Source of the DNA: Methanobacteriota archaeon
Lineage (GTDB): Archaea > Thermoplasmatota > Poseidoniia > Poseidoniales > Thalassarchaeaceae
Assembly: GCA_016845365.1 (NCBI GenBank)
Contig: JAERST010000024.1
Location: forward strand, 62,001-126,000
Direction: 5' to 3'
DNA length: 64,000 nt
Shown: piece after piece, positions 59,757 through 64,000 of the stretch
Layout of the letters: each line of letters begins with the position of its first letter
Position numbering within the stretch: the first letter of the stretch is position 1
Program-made: the position numbers and the translations under genes
Notes under the pieces: model-generated
What the model was told of the DNA's origin: nothing
The model's database searches: none
Seen by the model: only the letters and a program-made list of their open reading frames with translations

Positions 59757-60201
59757 AATTCGAAGATGGATAGAAACTGACACAGGGCATCGTGTCCCCA
59801 ATCACAAAAGCAAATGCCGTCATTTTCACGGTCATCGATATCGATGGGAAGCAGAATTGGAAGGCGATATAGTAGATATCGAAGGAGTTTCTGATCAAGG
59901 TATGTTGATGGATTTTTCAGATATTTCATCAATTTTGACTGAACAAATCCACGATATTGTCGACCATGCATTCATTGTCTACGAAAAAGACAGCGAGGGT
60001 ATTCGCGCTTTCGAGGTAATGGGAGATTCTCACAATACGCTAATCGTACCCTTCATTCCAACTGCGGAGAACTTAGCCAAATGGGCCTTCGAACAGGTTG
60101 CACCGAACATCCGATCGGCGTATTGTAATTCACTCCAACTCTACGCGTTTCATGTCCGAGAGACACCAAAATCTTGGGCGAGTTGGTATAGAGAAGAATA
60201 A
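59746..60201 (+). CDS. queD: 6-carboxy-5,6,7,8-tetrahydropterin synthase QueD
   Basis: Second step of preQ0 synthesis, from dihydroneopterin triphosphate. 151 residues. Catalytic Cys and zinc histidines are in KCRHFHGHRYRW, with DFSDIS, LDHxF-like VDHAFI and the PTAENLAKW motif. The ATG at 59746 lies in the end of queC-msrB and follows GAGGGTGA. It ends one base before the convergent TrmJ gene. The four enzymes make preQ0, the precursor of archaeosine in tRNA. Confidence 0.93.
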   Translation: MASRIRRWIETDTGHRVPNHKSKCRHFHGHRYRWEAELEGDIVDIEGVSDQGMLMDFSDISSILTEQIHDIVDHAFIVYEKDSEGIRAFEVMGDSHNTLIVPFIPTAENLAKWAFEQVAPNIRSAYCNSLQLYAFHVRETPKSWASWYREE

Positions 60202-60966
60202 TCACTCCAATTCGTTAAGTTTCTCGAATGCATCAGATGCCTCTGATACTATTCCAATCAATCTGTGGATCTCGTCATCCTTGGGCAGCCCTCTCATCAA
60301 GACGCGGTTGAGAGTCTCTTCTATGCCCTTACGACGATGTTCTTTTGCGGGCATCTCTCGGGTCAAACGGGAAATCTCAGAGCGTAATTTTCGACGCAAT
60401 TCTGGATCTAATATTCGTTCCTCTGCACCAAAAGGAGCTGATGGTAAATTGTTGACGTACCATGAATAACATACCACGGTTACTGCATGACTGAGATTGA
60501 GGATTGGATATCCTTCCCATGTTGGAATCGTGACCAATAGGTCACACTCTGCCAATTCTTCATTCAACAGCCCCTTATTTTCGGGCCCGAAAACCAGAGC
60601 TACTCTGCCTGTAGTTTGTTGAAGTCTGGAAGGTAATTCATCCGGTAAGAGGAAATGCCGCATTGCGGTCTTATCCCCATCCTCTCTCTTGCCGGATGTG
60701 CCTACTACGATCGAACAATCTTCGATTGCATCGGCAAAGCAAGAATGGAGACCTGCGTTTTCTAAAATGGATTGAGCATTCTTGGCGCGATTACGTGTTT
60801 CGTCAGACCACTCACCCGACCGACCAACAATTCGCAGGTCTGAGAATCCGAAATTCAACATGGATCTGGCAACAGCACCAATATTGCCATCGAATTGAGG
60901 ATTAATGAGAACGATGCAAACGTCGTTTGCAAATTGCGGCAATTCAATTTCAGCGCGTCTACCCAT
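60202..60966 (-). CDS. tRNA 2'-O-methyltransferase, TrmJ-like (SPOUT)
   Basis: 254 residues with the SpoU/TrmH knot: VCIVLINPQFDGNIGAVARSMLNFGF, ALVFGPENKGLLNEELAECD and LVTIPTWEGYPILNLSHAVTVV. A C-terminal helical dimerisation extension fits TrmJ (position 32 of tRNA). Downstream of the eS17 gene on the same strand after 59 bases. Confidence 0.9.
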   Translation of the reverse strand: MGRRAEIELPQFANDVCIVLINPQFDGNIGAVARSMLNFGFSDLRIVGRSGEWSDETRNRAKNAQSILENAGLHSCFADAIEDCSIVVGTSGKREDGDKTAMRHFLLPDELPSRLQQTTGRVALVFGPENKGLLNEELAECDLLVTIPTWEGYPILNLSHAVTVVCYSWYVNNLPSAPFGAEERILDPELRRKLRSEISRLTREMPAKEHRRKGIEETLNRVLMRGLPKDDEIHRLIGIVSEASDAFEKLNELE

Positions 60967-61025
60967 GATAATTGCCCACCGCGCTGTAACGCACGAAAGG
61001 AAGTTGATTGATTATTCCAACGGAA

Positions 61026-61217
61026 TCAATCTGTGCGGCGCTGGATGTAGCGGGTGATGTACCCAGCGATCCAATTTCGCATTCTCTTATTGTCAACGTC
61101 AGTAAATTCGCTGACCAGATGCTTGTTAGTGTCGAAATCACTGGTGAACTTGTCTGGATAAATCTCCAGTAGACGAAGTGCACGTGTTTTGATGAAGGAC
61201 GGTCGAATATTACCCAT
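61026..61217 (-). CDS. rps17e: Small ribosomal subunit protein eS17
   Basis: 63 residues, [20 protein letters not shown] then [16 protein letters not shown], the archaeal short form of eS17. The ATG lies two bases after the eL31 stop, using GGAGGAGTGA in the end of eL31 as ribosome binding site. Confidence 0.94.
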   Translation of the reverse strand: MGNIRPSFIKTRALRLLEIYPDKFTSDFDTNKHLVSEFTDVDNKRMRNWIAGYITRYIQRRTD

Positions 61218-61219
61218 TT

Positions 61220-61483
61220 TCACTCCTCCGCGAGTTTCACTTCGAGGGGGAATCCCTCATCTCTTGTACAGACCACTCGAATCTTCCTAGGTGGCTTCTG
61301 CATTCCACGAGCCCAGATGGCTTCGTTGACTGCTGCATCGATGAACATTTCTTCGTCGTCGCGCATCTTCATGTGCTTAGAGACGTGATTTCGAACTTCA
61401 GCAATGGCGCGGTTTGCCCTCTTGGTGCGAGGAACATTCCAAGCCGCTCTGAGCGGGATGACCATTTCTTTGACTTCGACCAT
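61220..61483 (-). CDS. rpl31e: Large ribosomal subunit protein eL31
   Basis: 87 residues: [36 protein letters not shown] and [14 protein letters not shown] are typical of eL31 at the exit tunnel. ATG at 61483 follows an AGGTGA; a GTG three codons upstream is possible. Confidence 0.94.
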   Translation of the reverse strand: MVEVKEMVIPLRAAWNVPRTKRANRAIAEVRNHVSKHMKMRDDEEMFIDAAVNEAIWARGMQKPPRKIRVVCTRDEGFPLEVKLAEE

Positions 61484-61488
61484 CTCAT

Positions 61489-61644
61489 TCACCTCTGAAG
61501 CTTAGATCGGCGCCAGTGATGACGCTTAGGGTGTGAAACCGTATTTCGAGCCGTGCGAAGCATGACCCAAACAGGAACTCGGCGGTTTTGCTTCGTCGCC
61601 TTGTTGAGGCGCTGCTTCTTTGCGAATGGTTTGTTGCGTGCCAT
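61489..61644 (-). CDS. rpl39e: Large ribosomal subunit protein eL39
   Basis: 51 residues, exactly the family length: [20 protein letters not shown], then [14 protein letters not shown] and [15 protein letters not shown] rod-like protein of the nascent-chain exit tunnel. Lies between eS19 and eL31 on the same strand; its stop overlaps the ribosome binding site of eL31. Confidence 0.95.
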   Translation of the reverse strand: MARNKPFAKKQRLNKATKQNRRVPVWVMLRTARNTVSHPKRHHWRRSKLQR

Positions 61645-61655
61645 CCTTAATCACC

Positions 61656-62126
61656 TCAATATCGGGCAAGGCCCGGATACTTCTCCTCTGCAATTGGTCG
61701 AACTGCATGTGCAGATTCATCGAGTAGGGCTTGTCCGGCTGGTGTAACGACCTTTCCTAGGGTTACATTGCCTGCAGTGTTGTGAGTCTCTTTGATCAAA
61801 CCAGCTGCAGTGAGTTGTTGTAGGATGGTTCTTGCAACCTTTCGAGAACCGGCTACGGCTCGGTTCGGCTTCACACCTCGGTCCTTTGGACCGCCGAATA
61901 GTTGCGAGATGTGGTTTGCACCAATCGGCCCCTTCATTGCGACCTTTCGAAGCACAGCGGCGCTTCGGATATACCACCAATCCTCTTGGACAGGAGGACG
62001 CTCTCGGTGTGTACCGGTCTTCACGAAATCGGCCCACTCAGGCGCAGTAATGGCATCATTGTCCGATAGTCTCTGAGACAGGTCAGAGATGAGTAAATCG
62101 GCTGGGACATCGTGATAGGTCGTCAT
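61656..62126 (-). CDS. rps19e: Small ribosomal subunit protein eS19
   Basis: 156 residues with YHDVPADLLISDLSQRL, WADFVKTGTHRERPPVQEDWWYIRSAAVLRKV and RTILQQLTAAGLI, diagnostic of eS19. First gene of the eS19-eL39-eL31-eS17(-TrmJ) operon; AGGTGA precedes the ATG. Confidence 0.95.
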   Translation of the reverse strand: MTTYHDVPADLLISDLSQRLSDNDAITAPEWADFVKTGTHRERPPVQEDWWYIRSAAVLRKVAMKGPIGANHISQLFGGPKDRGVKPNRAVAGSRKVARTILQQLTAAGLIKETHNTAGNVTLGKVVTPAGQALLDESAHAVRPIAEEKYPGLARY

Positions 62127-62162
62127 TGACTCACCTTGTAGCGACCGGCCGACCTTGAGGCC

Positions 62163-62170
62163 GTATATAA
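62163..62170 (-). promoter_or_regulatory. TATA box for eS19 operon
   Basis: TTATATAC on the minus strand, about 37 bases before the eS19 ATG, with GC-rich flanks. Predicted initiation near 62140 leaves a short leader containing AGGTGA. Confidence 0.6.
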
Positions 62171-62265
62171 CCGTGATGACTTGCTCTAGCAGAACTCGCC
62201 CCGCAGTGGTCCGTTCTCACCACCCCCGCATAGGGTTCAAACCCACTGCTCGATTCGCCACCCTG

Positions 62266-63063
62266 ATGAGGAAGGCACTCTCTCGCAATCCGAACATGCT
62301 TCGGACCATGATTGGAATGGGATTAGTGCTGATTCTGGTCCTATCTTATGCCGTCTATTCCAATACGATGGATAGCGAATATTATGGCTACGAGACGACC
62401 AATACTCAAACCGTGTACAATCTTGAACAATCTGAGGACGGGCTTGCCTCTTGGTACGTCTCGACATCTTCTGCAGCAACTTGGATTAACGTCAGCGTTG
62501 TGAACGCACCTTCAGATTCGGTACTGACTGTGACTTCTGCCAATTCTCAGTGGTACCACTCCATTCTTTTGGGACAAGAAGGAGATGCCGCTTTCAATTG
62601 CAAGGAATTTGATGAGGTATCAGAATCTTGTTCCTTAACATACTCGCATACAATCGACATTGAAGGCGGCGATGCAAATCTAATCGGCCGATCTTCCTTG
62701 GTATTGCCGATTAACGGAATTGGATTCTTACATGCTGACAACCAATCTAATGCAGAAGCTGATGCACTCGAATTAATCGAAGATGAACGGACATTGACTA
62801 CTTGGATGGTAGAATTGACATACGAGGGGGAGGTAGTCTCTGATGCCGGCATCGAGGTGTCATTTTCATTGGTTGAACATGAATTAGTCAATGTTTACGA
62901 ATTTCAACTTGACCCATTACAAGAAACCGCTTACGGAATTGCGACCCTGGTAGGATGCTTTGGATTGTTGATTACTGTCCCAATGATTGCCTATTACGCA
63001 GGGGTCGCCAAGGCCCGATTAGATGAAGAAGCCAGGGCTGATGATCCAGCACCTGATCAATGA
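62266..63063 (+). CDS. Membrane-anchored protein with extracytoplasmic beta-rich domain
   Basis: 265 residues from the ATG at 62266: an N-terminal transmembrane helix (about residues 14-34, MIGMGLVLILVLSYAVYS), a Thr/Ser/Asn-rich extracytoplasmic region of about 190 residues with two cysteines and N-glycosylation-like NVS/NQS sites, and a second helix near the end (ATLVGCFGLLITVPMIAYYAG) with a charged acidic tail. Family not recognised. The frame can be opened further upstream, but that would run through the eS19 promoter. Confidence 0.65.
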   Translation: MRKALSRNPNMLRTMIGMGLVLILVLSYAVYSNTMDSEYYGYETTNTQTVYNLEQSEDGLASWYVSTSSAATWINVSVVNAPSDSVLTVTSANSQWYHSILLGQEGDAAFNCKEFDEVSESCSLTYSHTIDIEGGDANLIGRSSLVLPINGIGFLHADNQSNAEADALELIEDERTLTTWMVELTYEGEVVSDAGIEVSFSLVEHELVNVYEFQLDPLQETAYGIATLVGCFGLLITVPMIAYYAGVAKARLDEEARADDPAPDQ

Positions 63064-63129
63064 TAGATTCAACAATATTGCACATTTTCACATAGTCAAT
63101 CTGGGCTCATTCTCTCAGAACTCTTATCC

Positions 63130-64000
63130 ATGATTCGCACCGCCATCGGTCTCGTGGCAGACTCCTCGATAGCCGAAGCGAATGCTCTTGTTCGTCAACA
63201 AGACTTTGTCAATGCCAAAGTGGCTTACGAGCAGTGTATTCATTTAGAATCTGATAATTCTGCGGCTTGGTACGGCCTCGGAGTCGTTAACCATCAGATG
63301 GGTGATGAAGAGGCCGCAATTGTTGCCTTTGAGCGGGCCTTTTTGTTGAACCGTTATCATGCACCAACTGCAGCTAATCTCGCGGTTCTGTTTGAGAGTA
63401 GGGATACCGAGGCGGCAACAAAATATGCTAAGGCGGCTCTTGATCTAGGGTTAGAAAATGATCTTCTCAGCGCAATTGCGATCTCAACCGAAGAAGAAAT
63501 TGAACAATCATCCGAGGAAGTCGCCTCGATTCAGGTTGATTCAGAAGAATCTGATGACGTAGAGCACGTGGAATCTGAACCGATATTGATTGCGAGTTCT
63601 GTTCCCTCGGAAATTCCAACAATTGAATCCGAAGTAATTCAAGAATCAGATGATTTGTCCTCTCTAACCGACCAGGTTAGAATTCTACTCGATAATAACT
63701 CATTCGAGGAAGCACTGAATATGATTTCTCCAGCGCTAGAAGGAGAGTTTGGAGCCGAAGATGAACTATGGTATCTTTGTGGAAGTGCATTAGCATCTCT
63801 TGGTCTTATTGAAGACGCAACGAACACTCTCAACTACTGTTTAGAATTAAATCACCAACATGAACAAGCGGCCGCATTACTTGCACAGATTTCTCTTGAA
63901 CAAGATTCTGACAAAACGGCCGAACTTTCCAACGAAGATGAAACCTCAACCTTCGCAGAACCCTCGGAATTACTAGACGCAAATGTGGTAGAATATTCTG
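63130..64000 (+). CDS. TPR-repeat protein, partial at right edge
   Basis: The ATG at 63130 opens a frame that runs off the window (290 residues present). The N-terminal part has clear TPR units (NALVRQQDFVNAKVAYEQCIHLE; AAWYGLGVVNHQMGDEEAAIVAFERAF), followed by a long acidic Ser/Glu/Asp-rich linker and another TPR group (LWYLCGSALASLGLIEDATNTLNYC). Function unknown. Confidence 0.75.
   Translation, partial: MIRTAIGLVADSSIAEANALVRQQDFVNAKVAYEQCIHLESDNSAAWYGLGVVNHQMGDEEAAIVAFERAFLLNRYHAPTAANLAVLFESRDTEAATKYAKAALDLGLENDLLSAIAISTEEEIEQSSEEVASIQVDSEESDDVEHVESEPILIASSVPSEIPTIESEVIQESDDLSSLTDQVRILLDNNSFEEALNMISPALEGEFGAEDELWYLCGSALASLGLIEDATNTLNYCLELNHQHEQAAALLAQISLEQDSDKTAELSNEDETSTFAEPSELLDANVVEYS

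Noticed and set aside
1-64000. CRISPR arrays, insertion sequences, integrases, attachment sites or prophage
   Set aside because: No direct-repeat/spacer array, transposase or integrase frame was seen; the only tandem structure is the 23-nt hairpin set after EF-2.

Overview
The window is a gene-dense, almost repeat-free archaeal chromosome segment. Archaeal or eukaryote-like information genes (proteasome alpha subunit and PAN, exosome Rrp4/Rrp41/Rrp42, SBDS, Kae1/Pcc1, PriS, aEF-2, eL31/eL37/eL39/eS17/eS19, Tsr3, MBF1, tRNA 2'-phosphotransferase) sit beside many bacterial-type metabolic genes (thiolase, type I FolE, futalosine menaquinone enzymes, a histidine-utilisation set, methylmalonyl-CoA mutase). 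With archaeosortase and ether-lipid precursor genes, this mix fits a planktonic marine Thermoplasmatota lineage (Marine Group II / Poseidoniia-like). That placement is inference from gene content; no rRNA gene is present. The DNA looks more GC-rich in roughly the first 20 kb than in 32-60 kb (by eye).

Layout. 1-8 kb: end of a large winged-helix protein, archaeosortase A, a two-gene heptose pathway, TiaS, a RadB-like ATPase, PurB and Dph6. 8-14 kb: the archaeal proteasome/exosome superoperon (psmA, SBDS, rrp4, rrp41, rrp42, eL37, pcc1, prefoldin beta, a DHH phosphoesterase). 14-24 kb: TPR/NUDIX/UbiD cluster, uS12-uS7-EF-2, then an isomerase/prenyl-synthase fusion and isopentenyl phosphate kinase. 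Together with UbiD these represent much of a modified mevalonate route to GGPP. 24-32 kb: KptA, thiolase, CoaBC, ProRS and a split transketolase. 32-36 kb: MqnE, MqnA and MqnD of the futalosine pathway, with a one-repeat deoxyhypusine hydroxylase homologue downstream of mqnD. 36-44 kb: PriS, two membrane or low-complexity proteins, a CNNM/CBS transporter, MetRS, Tsr3, MBF1 and PAN. 45-53 kb: histidine degradation through formimino-folate (FtcD, FchA, HutU, HutH, and HutI opposite), AlaX and tRNA-Val(GAC). 53-57 kb: Kae1, a disordered protein, methylmalonyl-CoA mutase and epimerase. 57-60 kb: a preQ0/archaeosine operon (RHH regulator, FolE, QueE, QueC-MsrB fusion, QueD). 60-62 kb: TrmJ and a ribosomal protein operon. 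The window ends inside a TPR protein.

The most interesting items are: (1) a 159-residue protein that matches the C-terminal half of eukaryotic deoxyhypusine hydroxylase, with both His-Glu motifs at the canonical 33-residue spacing; (2) a QueC fused to methionine-R-sulfoxide reductase in which all four QueC zinc cysteines are replaced; (3) a small ribbon-helix-helix gene with a perfect palindrome upstream, heading the preQ0 operon; (4) an isopentenyl-diphosphate isomerase/prenyl synthase fusion; (5) related perfect palindromes just upstream of the TATA-like elements of rrp4, uS12 and EF-2, and an array of hairpins with 23-nt period after EF-2.

Start codons were chosen from family N-termini and from GGAGGTGA-type ribosome binding sites, which are frequent here. 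Several starts are therefore TTG or GTG. Comparisons with known proteins are from memory of family signatures, not from searches.
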